From Gaiella occulta (GTDB lineage Bacteria > Actinomycetota > Thermoleophilia > Gaiellales > Gaiellaceae), in contig NZ_QQZY01000002.1 in NCBI RefSeq assembly GCF_003351045.1, positions 301,001 to 365,000 of the forward strand: 64,000 nucleotides of DNA, in the 5' to 3' direction. Of this stretch, positions 28,669-38,928 are shown one piece after another; the first letter of the stretch is position 1; each line of letters opens with the position of its first letter. The notes below the pieces were generated by a model. That model did no database searches and had not been told where the DNA came from. It saw nothing but the letters and a program-made list of their open reading frames with translations. A program made the translations under genes and the position numbers.

Positions 28669-31074
28669 ATGAAGCGCGGTTTCCCCCTCATCTCCGGCAT
28701 CGCATGCGTGCTCGCCCTGGCCGCGGGCGCACAGGCGCGCCCGACCGCGGCGGGGCCGTCGGCCGAGGTCGTCGTCACGTTCTCGTCCCCGCCGCTCTCC
28801 CGGGCGCACGCGCCGCGCCGCGTTGCGGCGGACCGGATCGCACGCGAGCAGGCGCGCTTCGAGCGGGCCCTCGGCGCGGCACTGCCGTCCGCGCGCGTGC
28901 GCTGGCGCTACCGCATCGTGCTCAACGGCGTCGCCGTCGTCGTCCCCCTGCGCGCTGTCGCCGGCCTCCGCCTCCTGCCCGGCGTCCGCCACGTCGAGGC
29001 CGGGGCCACCTACGGCGCCAGCCGTGACACGGTCGCAGCCGGTCGAGCGGGTCTCGGCTGGGCCCCCGGCCTGGAGAACCAGGGCGCCGGCATGAAGATC
29101 GGGATCATCGACGACGGCGTCGACCAGCGTCACCCGTTCTTCAACCCGGCCGGGTATGCGATGCCGCCCGGCTTTCCGCGCGGTCAGCGCGCCTACACGA
29201 CGGCGAAGGTGATCGTGGCACGGGCCTTCCCGCCGCCGGGCAGCGCCTATGCGAACGCGGGCAAGCCGTTCGACGCCGGGAGATCGAGCCACGGCACCCA
29301 CGTCGCGGGCATCGCCGCCGGCAACGCCGGCACGGTCGCGACCGGCGGGCGCAGGCTGTCGGGCGTCGCGCCACGCGCGTACATCGGCAACTACAAGGCG
29401 CTGACCGTGCCCACCGACGCCGGTGTCGGCCTCGACGGCAACGCCGCCGAGATCGTCGCCGCGATCGAGGCTGCCGTCGCCGACGGCATGGACGTGATCA
29501 ACCTCTCGATCGGCGAGCCCGAGGTCGAGCCCTCGCGCGACCTCGTCGCCCTCGCGCTCGACGGCGCCGCGGACGCAGGCGTCGTGCCCGTCGTGGCGGC
29601 GGGGAACGATTTCGGCGAGTTCGGCCGCGGCTCCCTCGCATCGCCCGGGTCGGCGGCGAAGGCGATCACCGTCGCGGCCGTCACGAGCGGCGAGCCGGCG
29701 GGCAGCAACATCGTGGCAGACTTCAGCTCCTCCGGGCCGACGACGCTGTCGCTGCGGCTGAAACCCGATGTGAGCGCGCCCGGGGTCGGCATCCTGTCCT
29801 CCGTCCCGGGCGGCTGGCAGTCGATCTCGGGCACGAGCATGGCGAGCCCGCACGTCGCCGGGGCGGCCGCACTGCTTCGCGAGCGCCACCCGGATTGGAG
29901 CGTGGCGCAGCTCAAGGCGGCGCTGATCTCGACCGGCGACACCACGCTCGTCGCGCCCGGCGAGGCCGCAACGCCCCTGCGCGGAGGCGGCGGCGTGATC
30001 GACCTTCTCCGCGCCGATCGGCCTCTCGTGCTCGCGGCGCCGGCGTCGCTCTCGCTCGGCCTCGTCCGCAGCGGGACGACCACGGCGGCCGCGGCGGAGC
30101 TCGAGGACGCAGGCGGCGGCCCGGGCGAGTGGGCGGTCGCGGTCGAGGCGCTCGCCACGCCGGCCGGCACATCGCTCTCCGTTCCGGCGACGGTGGCGGC
30201 GCCCGGACGGCTCGAGCTGTCGGCGACCGTCGCAGGCGACGGAGCCGAAGGGGACGCCACCGGTTTCGTCGAGCTCACGCGCGGCAGCGACGTGCGCCGC
30301 ATCCCCTACTGGTTCCGCGTCACCCGTCCCGCGCTGCAGCTTGCGACCGCGAGGAGGCTGGAGACGCCGGGCACCTACGCGGGCTCGACGAAGGGGCGTG
30401 CGGCGACCGTTTCGACCTACCGCTATCCCGAGGTGCCCGCCGGCGCCGGCGTCACCGCAACGCTCGCCGGCCCCGAGCAGGTGTTCCGCCTCACGCTCGA
30501 GGCGCCCGTCGCGAACTTCGGGGTCGTGATCACGCAGCGCGCCAGGGGCGTCCGCGTCGAGCCGCGCGTCGTCGCCGCCGGGGACGAGAACCGGCTCACC
30601 GGCTACGCGGCGCTCCCGCTCAACCTCAACCCGTACCTGGCGCAGTTCGGCGACCCGGTGCCGGCAGCCGGCGCCGTGCGCCCGCTTGCGGGCACCTACG
30701 ACGTCGTCTTCGACAGCGCCACCCGGGCGGGCGCGGGCGCGTTCCGCTTCCGCTTCTGGATCGACGACACGACGCCGCCCGCAGCGCGGCTCGAGCGCGC
30801 GCGCGTGCGTCGCGGCACTGCGCTGCGCGTACGGCTCGCCGACGCCGGCTCGGGTGTCGACCCCTCGACGCTGACCGCGAGGATCGACGGCGCCCGGGTC
30901 GAGGTACCGATCAGCGGCGGCGTCGCGCGCATCGCGACCGCGTCACTCGCACCGGGCCGCCATCGCCTGCGCCTCCAGGTCTCCGACTACCAGGAGTCGC
31001 GCAACACGGAGAGCGTGCCGCCGATCCTGCCGAACACGCGGGTGCTGACGGCCGCGTTCGTCGTCCTGCGCTGA
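28669..31074 (+). CDS. Secreted subtilisin-family (S8) serine protease
   Basis: The 801-residue protein has a signal peptide (to about residue 23) and an inhibitor-like propeptide. The S8 catalytic domain shows Asp in IGIIDDGVDQRHP, His in SSHGTHVAGIAAG, the oxyanion Asn in VVAAGNDFGEFG and Ser in SGTSMASPHVAGAAALL. Roughly 350 C-terminal residues form beta-rich domains, including a DDTTPPAARLE/GSGVDPSTLTARIDG module typical of extracellular Ig-like repeats. No sorting signal was seen. The start ATG lacks a good Shine-Dalgarno sequence. Confidence 0.9.
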   Translation: MKRGFPLISGIACVLALAAGAQARPTAAGPSAEVVVTFSSPPLSRAHAPRRVAADRIAREQARFERALGAALPSARVRWRYRIVLNGVAVVVPLRAVAGLRLLPGVRHVEAGATYGASRDTVAAGRAGLGWAPGLENQGAGMKIGIIDDGVDQRHPFFNPAGYAMPPGFPRGQRAYTTAKVIVARAFPPPGSAYANAGKPFDAGRSSHGTHVAGIAAGNAGTVATGGRRLSGVAPRAYIGNYKALTVPTDAGVGLDGNAAEIVAAIEAAVADGMDVINLSIGEPEVEPSRDLVALALDGAADAGVVPVVAAGNDFGEFGRGSLASPGSAAKAITVAAVTSGEPAGSNIVADFSSSGPTTLSLRLKPDVSAPGVGILSSVPGGWQSISGTSMASPHVAGAAALLRERHPDWSVAQLKAALISTGDTTLVAPGEAATPLRGGGGVIDLLRADRPLVLAAPASLSLGLVRSGTTTAAAAELEDAGGGPGEWAVAVEALATPAGTSLSVPATVAAPGRLELSATVAGDGAEGDATGFVELTRGSDVRRIPYWFRVTRPALQLATARRLETPGTYAGSTKGRAATVSTYRYPEVPAGAGVTATLAGPEQVFRLTLEAPVANFGVVITQRARGVRVEPRVVAAGDENRLTGYAALPLNLNPYLAQFGDPVPAAGAVRPLAGTYDVVFDSATRAGAGAFRFRFWIDDTTPPAARLERARVRRGTALRVRLADAGSGVDPSTLTARIDGARVEVPISGGVARIATASLAPGRHRLRLQVSDYQESRNTESVPPILPNTRVLTAAFVVLR

Positions 31075-31110
31075 CGCCTCGGACGGCCCGGCGGCCCACG
31101 CTCGACGGCG

Positions 31111-31341
31111 TCAGCGCGGGGTCTCGCGCTCCTCGATCGTGGGCAGCGACTCGAGATCGGCCTGCACGCTGCGCACGAAGTCGTCGTCGTCGCTCGTGAT
31201 CACGCGCAGGCTCGCCTTGCGCGCCTCGCGCTCGCGGCGGCGCCGGGCCTCGGTCCCGACGACCTGCTCGAACCGCGGCCACTCCGCCGCCACGACGAGG
31301 GCGACCGCCAGCGCGAGCAGCACGATCCACGGCGAGCTCAC
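31111..31341 (-). CDS. Small single-pass membrane protein
   Basis: A 76-residue protein: one N-terminal hydrophobic helix (WIVLLALAVALVVAAEW), then a highly charged, mostly basic segment and a Glu/Asp-rich end. GTG 31341 is 6 bases after TACACT (minus strand, 31353-31348), supporting this start over a longer ATG form. No family was recognised; it is convergent with the subtilase. Confidence 0.6.
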   Translation of the reverse strand: MSSPWIVLLALAVALVVAAEWPRFEQVVGTEARRRREREARKASLRVITSDDDDFVRSVQADLESLPTIEERETPR

Positions 31342-31413
31342 CGGCACAGTGTACTCCGGCCGGGCCCGCCTGCGTGCCTGCGCCTCTCCCGCGGCAAGAG
31401 GCGGCAAAGGCGA

Positions 31414-33318
31414 TCAGAGCAGGATGTCCTGCATCGGATCGTCGTCGGCGGCGACGGCATGAAGGGCCGGGACGCCGTTGCCCGCGGCGGCGTCGAGATG
31501 GCGGTCGGCGACGTCCCCGCCGACGCGCTGAGGCCTCCTCAGCCGCGCCTCGGCCTCCTCGTCCGGGCCGGCGATCACGACGCGGTCGCGCCCCTCGTCC
31601 TTGGCGCGATAGAGCGCCGCATCGGCGACGCACAGGATCTCGTCGAACGATTCGCCGGCGCTCGAGGCGGAGACACCGAAGCTTGCGGTGAACGCGGGCG
31701 CGTCGCCGGCGGAGGCGGCGCCGACCTCGGCGCGGAGGCGCTCGAGCAGCTGCACGGCCCCGTCCACCGTCGCGTTGGGCAGGACGACGACGAACTCCTC
31801 CCCGCCCAGTCGCGCCGTGAGATCGTCCTCGCGCACGTGCTTGCGCAGCAGCGCCGCGAACATCTTCAGCGCGCGGTCGCCGGCCTCGTGCCCGTAGGTG
31901 TCGTTGAGCGCCTTGAAGTGGTCGAGATCGGCGAGGATGAAGGCGAACGGGGTACGACTCGTCACGAGCCGGCGCACGCGCGTCTCGATCGAGCGCCGGT
32001 TCAGGAGCCCCGTGAGCCCGTCCGTGGCAGCCTGGAGCTGGGTGCGCTCGAACGACCGCACGGTGCCGATGCGCGTGCCGGCCTGAGAGGCGAGCGCACC
32101 GAGCCGATCCACCTCCTCCTGCGACCACTCCGTGCCGTTCGTCGCGGTCGCGTGCAGGACGCCGAGCGACCGTCCCATGAACGAGACGGGGATGCAGCAG
32201 GCCGAGAGGTCGCCCTCGGGGCGCCCGCGCAGCTTCGGGCAGGCGCTGAGCGCCTCGCTGGACGGGAACACCACGGGCTGTGCGCGCCGCACGGCGACAC
32301 AGCTGTACGGCTGCTCGACGGGACACGAGGGAGCCGGCGCGCCGACGTTGGCGGCCGCGCGCTGGAGGTGCGCGCGCGACGAGTCGGAGAGCAGCAGCTC
32401 CATGGGCCTCCCCGGCGCGAGCTTGGCCATCGCATGCTGCACGACCTCGTGCACGTCGGCCTCGGAGTCGGCCATCTCGAGCGCGTCCGCGAGCTCGCGC
32501 GCGAACCCGTCCTTCTCGGCGTCGGCCTCCACGCGCGCGAGCAGCCTCCCGATGCTCTCCGCCGTCTCGTTGAAGGCTCCACCGAGCGCTGCCAGCTCGT
32601 CGCTGCCGCTGACTGCGATGCGTGCCTCGAGGTCGCCGCCCGTCAGCCGCTCCGCCGTCGCCCGCATCTCCTGCAAGCGGTGCAGGATCGAGCGGGCGAG
32701 CAGGGTGCCGAGGCCCACGAGGGCGACGACCGCCGCCGCGACGGCGGTGAGCAGATCGAAGCGCGCCTGCCGCTCGACGCGGCGCGCCTGCGCCCTCGCC
32801 GTGTCGGCGCGCTGCTGGAGCAGCGCCTGGTTGGAGAGGATCTGCGCGGCGATCGCCCCGGCCATCGTCTCGAATGCGGCGACGTCGGATCGGCGCACCG
32901 GTCTGCCGCGGGCGCGGTCGTCCGCGAGCAGCGTCGCATGCTGCATGAAGGCGTCGCTGCCGGGCAGCTCCACGCCGCTCTCGGACATGCCGAGCCCGCG
33001 CAGGTCGGCCGCGAGCACGCGCTGCGTCTCGCGCAGATCGGCGACGGCGGCGGCCATCGTGCGTCGCAGCTGGACGCCGTCGCGGGAGGGAACGAAGGTG
33101 GATCCGAGCGCCCCGTAGAGCGTCGCGCGAACGTCCTGCAGCACCTCCCGCTCGTGGGCTGCGAGCACGGCAACGTCGACGGCGACGGCGGCGCGGCGGT
33201 TCGCCGCCTGCACCTCGCCGAGCGCCCGCACGGCGATGGCGCCGACGGCGCACGTGATGGCGACACCGATCCACGCGATGCCGACGAGCTTGCGGCGCAC
33301 GGAGAGACGGACGAGCAT
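31414..33318 (-). CDS. Membrane diguanylate cyclase (4HB-type sensor, HAMP, GAF-like, GGDEF)
   Basis: The 634-residue protein has TM1 (about 12-32), a helical extracytoplasmic sensor, TM2 (about 175-197) and a HAMP domain with LTGGDLEARI. A GAF-like domain with several Cys (ACPKLRG, ACCIPVSFMGRSLGVL) and a GGDEF domain follow. DGLTGLLNRR, LADLDHFKALND and ARLGGEEFVVVLP indicate active cyclic-di-GMP synthesis. RxxD (REDD) five residues before GGEEF is the product-inhibition I-site. ATG 33318 lacks a ribosome binding site; an in-frame GTG at about 33410 is an alternative. A possible -10 TAGTGT lies near 33470. Confidence 0.85.
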   Translation of the reverse strand: MLVRLSVRRKLVGIAWIGVAITCAVGAIAVRALGEVQAANRRAAVAVDVAVLAAHEREVLQDVRATLYGALGSTFVPSRDGVQLRRTMAAAVADLRETQRVLAADLRGLGMSESGVELPGSDAFMQHATLLADDRARGRPVRRSDVAAFETMAGAIAAQILSNQALLQQRADTARAQARRVERQARFDLLTAVAAAVVALVGLGTLLARSILHRLQEMRATAERLTGGDLEARIAVSGSDELAALGGAFNETAESIGRLLARVEADAEKDGFARELADALEMADSEADVHEVVQHAMAKLAPGRPMELLLSDSSRAHLQRAAANVGAPAPSCPVEQPYSCVAVRRAQPVVFPSSEALSACPKLRGRPEGDLSACCIPVSFMGRSLGVLHATATNGTEWSQEEVDRLGALASQAGTRIGTVRSFERTQLQAATDGLTGLLNRRSIETRVRRLVTSRTPFAFILADLDHFKALNDTYGHEAGDRALKMFAALLRKHVREDDLTARLGGEEFVVVLPNATVDGAVQLLERLRAEVGAASAGDAPAFTASFGVSASSAGESFDEILCVADAALYRAKDEGRDRVVIAGPDEEAEARLRRPQRVGGDVADRHLDAAAGNGVPALHAVAADDDPMQDILL

Positions 33319-33472
33319 GCGGCCGCGGCGCCGGCGAGCGGGGGCTGCGGGCTCGCATGCCTGCGCGGCCGCGGGGATGCTCGGGACACTGTCGCTCGAG
33401 TCGAACGCCACATTCCCCGAGTCGGCATTTCGCGGCCGTTTCCCGTCCCCACAACGGGGGACGATGTCGACA

Positions 33473-34582
33473 CTACCGCACCCAGATGTCCATCTCGAGA
33501 TCCGCGAGCGGCACGCCGCCGGCGGCGGTGACGAGCCACGTGTCCTGCATGTAGAGGCAGCCCTCACCGTCGGAGGCGATCGCGTGCGGGTGCATCGAGA
33601 GCACCATGTTCTCGGCCAGCTCGACCTCGACCCCCTCCCCCACCTTCGGGAACTCGATCATCGTCATCCCGATCGAGTGGCCGGTGACGTGGCCGAGGTG
33701 GTAGCCGCGCTCCGTGAAGCCGCGCGCGACGGCCCGGTGCACGTCGTGACAGGTGGCCCCGGCGCGCATCGCCGTCTTCGCGATCTCGTAGTACTCGACG
33801 TACGCCTCCAGCATGCGTTTCGTCTCGTCGGACGGCTCCGCGCCGGCGGCGCGGACGGCCCGCGAGACCTCGACCCAGTGCATTCCGGGCCCCGCCACCT
33901 CCAGCGACGGCAGCACGAAGCCCCCGAGCGTCTCGTCGGCGCGCGCGATCTTGAACTCGGGGCGCGCAAAGGCGTCCGTCCCCGTCAACACCATGTTCAT
34001 CGTCAGACGCCCGCAGCCCGCCGCCACGAACCACTCCTCGGCGGCCGCCATCACCTCGGCTGCCGTCTTGCCGGGAGCGAAGTGCTCGTACCAGATCTCG
34101 AAGCCGCGCCGGTTGATGCGCACCGAGTCGCGCACGGAGGCGAGCTCGGCCTCGCTCTTGACGGCGCGCGCGAGGTCGAACTCCACGTCGAAGGGGACGA
34201 GATCGAAGCCGTCGAGGGCGGTGTAGTCCCGGACGGTCATGATGTAGTCGAGGCCGTAGACGCCCACGCGCCGCCAGCCGGCGCCGCGCCCGCGGTCGGC
34301 GATGCATTCGCCGGGGCGGGCATGGAACACCTGCTCGAGCGGCGTCTGGCCGTGCTCGCCGACGTAGCGCGCCTCGGCCGGGAAGACGACGAACGGATCG
34401 CCGTCCGCGGGCACGACCACGTAGGCGTAGCGGTGCACGATCTGGAATCCGGACAGGTAGGTGACCGCCCCTTCGAAGCCGCTGTACTCGCTGCCGGCGA
34501 CGACGAGCGCGTCGAGCCCGTGCTCCCCCATCGCCGCACGCGTGTTCGCGAGGCGACGCTCGAGCTCGGCGTTCATGTCCAT
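33473..34582 (-). CDS. M24-family (creatinase/Xaa-Pro-peptidase fold) protein with altered metal site
   Basis: The 369-residue protein has an N-terminal creatinase domain (LANTRAAMGEHGLDALVVAGS) and the pita-bread C-terminal domain. His in GHVTGHSIGM and Glu in LAENMVLSMHP are kept. The two Asp sites fall in LEVAGPGMHWVEVSR (Leu and Glu), and the last Glu is Gln in YMQDTWLVT. Metal binding is therefore doubtful; it may be a metal-independent creatinase-like C-N hydrolase. ATG 34582 has GGAGG upstream; ATG 34576 overlaps the preceding stop in ATGA. It ends the importer operon. Confidence 0.8.
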   Translation of the reverse strand: MDMNAELERRLANTRAAMGEHGLDALVVAGSEYSGFEGAVTYLSGFQIVHRYAYVVVPADGDPFVVFPAEARYVGEHGQTPLEQVFHARPGECIADRGRGAGWRRVGVYGLDYIMTVRDYTALDGFDLVPFDVEFDLARAVKSEAELASVRDSVRINRRGFEIWYEHFAPGKTAAEVMAAAEEWFVAAGCGRLTMNMVLTGTDAFARPEFKIARADETLGGFVLPSLEVAGPGMHWVEVSRAVRAAGAEPSDETKRMLEAYVEYYEIAKTAMRAGATCHDVHRAVARGFTERGYHLGHVTGHSIGMTMIEFPKVGEGVEVELAENMVLSMHPHAIASDGEGCLYMQDTWLVTAAGGVPLADLEMDIWVR

Positions 34583-35490
34583 GAGGCCTCCACTCCCTTG
34601 ATCAGCGCTGTGATGGTGTCGTTCAGCGGCGTCGGCACGCCGAGCTCGCGCCCGAAGCGCGCGATGCCGCCGTTGAGGAAGTCGATCTCGGTCTGGCGCC
34701 GCGCCTCGACGTCCTGGAGCATCGACGCCTTGTGGCCGTAGGCGACATCCGGTCGCGCGGCGTGGTCGATGAGCTCCTCGGGATCGGCGTCGAGCGTGAT
34801 GCCCTGGGCGGCGGCGACGGCCGTGCCCTCGGCGACGAGTGCGCTCACGAGTGCGCGCAGGTCGGGCCGCTCGCACACGCGGCCGTGGCTGAGACCCGTG
34901 AGCGCTCCGATCGGGTTCGTGGACGCGTTGAAGATCACCTTGCGCCATTGCGCGGGTCGGGCGTCGGCGACCGCGTGCGCCGGCATGCCCGCGCGCGTGC
35001 ATGCCTCCGCGAGGCGCGCCACCTCGTCGAGCGAGGCCGGCGCAGGCTCGAACGGCGAGAACGTCGTGTCGCCCTTCACGTCCCACTGCACGACCCCGGG
35101 CTCGAGCAGCTTGCCCGCCGGGAACGTCGTGCCGCGGATGACGCGCGCGACGTGGCGGGCGAGCGTCTCCTCGTTGCCGACGCCGTTCATCACCGACGCC
35201 ACGGCGCCGTCGGCGAACGCGTGCGCCGTGGCGGCGATCGCCGCCTCGGCGTGCATCGTCTTCGTGACGACGATGCCGAAGTCGCACGGGGGCAGGCTCG
35301 CGGCGTCGCTCGTGGCGCTGGGCCGCCCGATCACCTCGCCGGCGCCGACGAGCCGCAGGCCGCGCTCGTTGATCGCGTCGACGTGCGCCTGGTTGAGGTC
35401 GTAGGCCCAGACCTCGACGTCGTCGAGCTGTGCGAGGTTGGCGGCGAACAGCGAGCCCACGGCGCCGCAGCCGACGATGCAGATCCTCAT
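34573..35490 (-). CDS. Ketopantoate reductase family (PanE-like) protein, second copy
   Basis: A 305-residue NAD(P)-dependent reductase of the PanE/ApbA family. It has an N-terminal Rossmann motif CIVGCGAVGSLFAANL, FGIVVTKTMHAEAAI and, in the C-terminal helical domain, WRKVIFNASTNPIGALTG (catalytic Lys) plus HKASMLQDVEARRQTEID. Within a catabolic operon it more likely reduces or oxidises a 2-keto/2-hydroxy acid intermediate than makes pantoate. It overlaps livM in ATGA and the M24 gene downstream. A paralogue lies at 40170-41111. Confidence 0.82.
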   Translation of the reverse strand: MRICIVGCGAVGSLFAANLAQLDDVEVWAYDLNQAHVDAINERGLRLVGAGEVIGRPSATSDAASLPPCDFGIVVTKTMHAEAAIAATAHAFADGAVASVMNGVGNEETLARHVARVIRGTTFPAGKLLEPGVVQWDVKGDTTFSPFEPAPASLDEVARLAEACTRAGMPAHAVADARPAQWRKVIFNASTNPIGALTGLSHGRVCERPDLRALVSALVAEGTAVAAAQGITLDADPEELIDHAARPDVAYGHKASMLQDVEARRQTEIDFLNGGIARFGRELGVPTPLNDTITALIKGVEASWT

Positions 35491-36527
35491 GATTCCATCT
35501 CTCCTCGGGGGTTCGGGTTCGCCGGCGCGCGGGGCGGGCGACGGAGCGAGAGCTCGCGGCCGCCGGTGAGCCCGCCGGGGCGAACGATCAGGACGAGCGC
35601 CATCAGCAGCCCGACGACGACGATGCGCGTGCCGGCGGGCAGGTCGACCGCGATCCCGCCCACGTCGAGCCCGTTCTCCGCCTCGGCGAGCACGGAGTCG
35701 AGCCCGCTCACCGCGAGCGCGCCGACGACCGCGCCCCACAGGCTCGTCATGCCGCCGATCACGAGCATCGCCAGCGTGATGAAGGTGAGATCGAGGTACA
35801 CCGTCTCGGTGTTGATGGGAAGGAGATGGACGTAGAGCCCGCCCGCGAAGCCGGCGAGCGCACCCGACAGCGCGAAGGCGCCGAGGCGCTGCCGGTAGAC
35901 GGACACGCCGACCGCGCGGGCGGCGGCGACGTCTTCCCGGGTGGCGCGCAGGAGGCGGCCGAAGCGGCTCGTCTGGTACGCGAAGGCCGCCCCGACGACG
36001 AGCAGCGCGCCGATCGCCGCCTGCAGCACACCGGTCGTCTCCGGCACCGACGAGAACGTGTTGGCGCCGGGTCCGATCCTCTCGTAGTAGCGCAGGATGT
36101 TGTGGGTGATCTCGAGCACCCCGAACGTGGCGATGCCCGCCGCGAGCCCCGAGAGGCGCATCAGCGGCAGGCCGACGAGCAGGGCAAAGGCGCCGCCGAC
36201 GGCCGCCGCGAGCAGGAGCGAGGGCACGTTCCCGACCGTGTGGTCGCGGAGGAAGGGGAACAGGTATTGCATGATCGCCGGCTTCTCCGACCGCGGGACC
36301 GAGAGCACCCCGGCCGTCCAGGCGCCGACCGCGACGAAGCTGACGTGGCCGAACGAGAGCACGCCGGAGTTGCCGACGAACACGTACAGCGCCACCACGA
36401 TCGCGACTGCCACGAGCGCGTTCACGAAGTAGACCTCGGTCGAGTCCGACGCGACCGCGCCGAGCAGCGCGGCGGCGACGACGAGGACGGCAGGGCCCGT
36501 GAGCCGGAGGAGGGTGCGCGACCTCAC
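35487..36527 (-). CDS. livM: Branched-chain-type ABC transporter permease (LivM)
   Basis: The 346-residue LivM-type permease has about ten TM segments and the conserved GNSGVLSFGHVSFVAVGAW near residue 52. ISTELLAR-like LTFITLAMLVIGGMTSLWGAVVGA is represented around residues 255-280. GTG 36527 overlaps livH in GTGA. It pairs with LivH to form the membrane channel of the importer; island context suggests the substrate need not be an amino acid. Confidence 0.92.
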   Translation of the reverse strand: MRSRTLLRLTGPAVLVVAAALLGAVASDSTEVYFVNALVAVAIVVALYVFVGNSGVLSFGHVSFVAVGAWTAGVLSVPRSEKPAIMQYLFPFLRDHTVGNVPSLLLAAAVGGAFALLVGLPLMRLSGLAAGIATFGVLEITHNILRYYERIGPGANTFSSVPETTGVLQAAIGALLVVGAAFAYQTSRFGRLLRATREDVAAARAVGVSVYRQRLGAFALSGALAGFAGGLYVHLLPINTETVYLDLTFITLAMLVIGGMTSLWGAVVGALAVSGLDSVLAEAENGLDVGGIAVDLPAGTRIVVVGLLMALVLIVRPGGLTGGRELSLRRPPRAPANPNPRGEMES

Positions 36528-37435
36528 ACGCGCTCCACCGGCCCGCGGCCGCGGGCGAACAGGCCCGCCGGGCGCACGAGCAGCACGAGGATGACGAGGC
36601 CGAACAGGAACGAGGGCAGATACTGGCTCTGGTCGGTGGGCAGCGCGCCGCCGAGCAGGCCGGAGACGAAGCCGATCGCGAAGCCGCCGAGCGTCGCGCT
36701 GAGGAGCCGGTTCATGCCTCCGACGACGACGCCCGCGAGCACGACGATCGTGTCGCGGAGGGCGAAGTCCGGCGTGACGAGCGGGTTCTGCACGGTGAGG
36801 ATGACGCTGACGGCGGCCGCGAGCAGGCCTGACACGAGCACGGCCGAGCCGATCACGCGGTCGGCGCGGACGCCGAGCAGCCGGGCGGTGCGGAAGTCCA
36901 TCGCGGCGGCACGCATGTGCAGCCCCACCGTGGTGCGTCCGAGCAGCAGCATCAGGAGCCCGAGGCAGAGCGCGGCGACGACGATCGCCACGATCGTGAT
37001 CTTGCGGATGTCGACGCTGCCGATCGTGAGCGGCCGGTTGAGGTAGCCGAGAGAGGAGGCGGCCTTGCCGAGCGGGCCGAACGCGAGCAGGGCGATGCTC
37101 TGGAGCAGGAACGCCACCGCGAAGGTGGCGACGAGCATCACCGCGGGCGACTGGCTGCGCAGCGGCCGGAACACGACCCGTTCCATCGCGAGCGACAGCG
37201 ACACCACGACGGCGACGCAGAAGAGGACGGCGGCCCACAGCGGCCAGTTCCACTGCGAGGCGAAGGCGAGCGCGTAGGCGCCTGCCATGACCAGCTGGCC
37301 GTAGGCGAAGTTGACGAGACGCAGCACCCCGAAGACGAGGCCGATGCCGACCGCCATGAGGGCGTAGACGGCGCCGAGGCCGACGGCGTCGACGAGCACC
37401 TGCCAGCCGATCCCGAACACGGCGAGCAGGCTCAC
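36524..37435 (-). CDS. livH: Branched-chain-type ABC transporter permease (LivH)
   Basis: The 303-residue permease starts with GLGAVYALMAVGIGLVFGVLRLVNFAYGQLVMAGAY, the LivH N-terminal signature, and continues with VVFRPLRSQSP and GVVVGGMNRLLSATLGGFAIG. GTG 37435 overlaps livF in GTGA. Genes livG, livF, livH and livM run in one direction with 4-base overlaps. Confidence 0.92.
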   Translation of the reverse strand: MSLLAVFGIGWQVLVDAVGLGAVYALMAVGIGLVFGVLRLVNFAYGQLVMAGAYALAFASQWNWPLWAAVLFCVAVVVSLSLAMERVVFRPLRSQSPAVMLVATFAVAFLLQSIALLAFGPLGKAASSLGYLNRPLTIGSVDIRKITIVAIVVAALCLGLLMLLLGRTTVGLHMRAAAMDFRTARLLGVRADRVIGSAVLVSGLLAAAVSVILTVQNPLVTPDFALRDTIVVLAGVVVGGMNRLLSATLGGFAIGFVSGLLGGALPTDQSQYLPSFLFGLVILVLLVRPAGLFARGRGPVERV

Positions 37436-38141
37436 GAGAGGTAGGCGGCGACCATCTTCTCCGTGTCGCCCGCGTCGTCGGGGGTCAGGGTCAGGCGCAG
37501 CTCGCCGTTGCCGATCACGTACGTGCGGTCGGCGAGCGCGACCGTGCGCTGGGCGCGCTGCTCCACGAGGAGCACGGTGAACCCGCTCTCGCGGATGCGC
37601 GCGAGCGCCTCGAAGACGATGTCGACGACCGTCGGCGAGAGCCCGAGAGACGGCTCGTCGAGCAGCAGCACGTCGGGACGGGCGACGAGCGCGCGGGCGA
37701 TCGCGAGCTGCTGCTGCTGGCCGCCGGAGAGGGCGCCCGCCTGCCGCTGCCGGAACTCGCGCACGATCGGGAACAGCTCGTGCACCCGCTCGATGTCCTC
37801 GCCGGCACCCTCGCGGGTGCGGCGTCCGGCGAGCCCGAGGCGGAGGTTCTCCTCCACGGTCAGGTCGGCGAAGATGCGGCGGCCCTCGGGAACGAGCGCG
37901 ACGCCGCGCTGGGCGACCGTCTCGGGCGTGCAGCCGCGCAGCGAGCGCCCGCCGAGCAGGACGTCCCCCGACCGCACCGGCACCAGTCCCATGATCGCGT
38001 GCAGCGTCGTCGACTTGCCTGCGCCGTTCGGGCCGATGAGGCCGACGATCTCGCCCTCGTCGATCTCGAGGGAGAGGTCGCGCACGGCGTCGACGCCGCC
38101 GTAGGCGACGCCGAGGCCTTGCAGCGCGAGCATCGCACGGC

Positions 38142-38145
<4 letters not shown>
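37432..38145 (-). CDS. livF: Branched-chain-type ABC transporter ATPase (LivF)
   Basis: The 237-residue ATPase shows Walker A GPNGAGKSTT, the Q-loop region, LivF-type PEGRRIFADLTVEENL, signature ALSGGQQQQLAIARAL and Walker B VLLLDEPSLGLSP. LVEQRAQRTVALADRTYVIGNG is the H-loop region: the usual switch His after Glu-Gln is replaced (EQRAQ; family norm EQNA). GTG 38145 overlaps livG. Confidence 0.93.
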
Positions 38146-38918
<773 letters not shown>

Positions 38919-38928
38919 TCCAGGCTGC

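Noticed and set aside
33319..33472. Riboswitch or cyclic-di-GMP aptamer upstream of the GGDEF gene
   Set aside because: A short CCCC/GGGG hairpin is possible, but no conserved aptamer core could be recognised; an alternative start codon explains part of the region.
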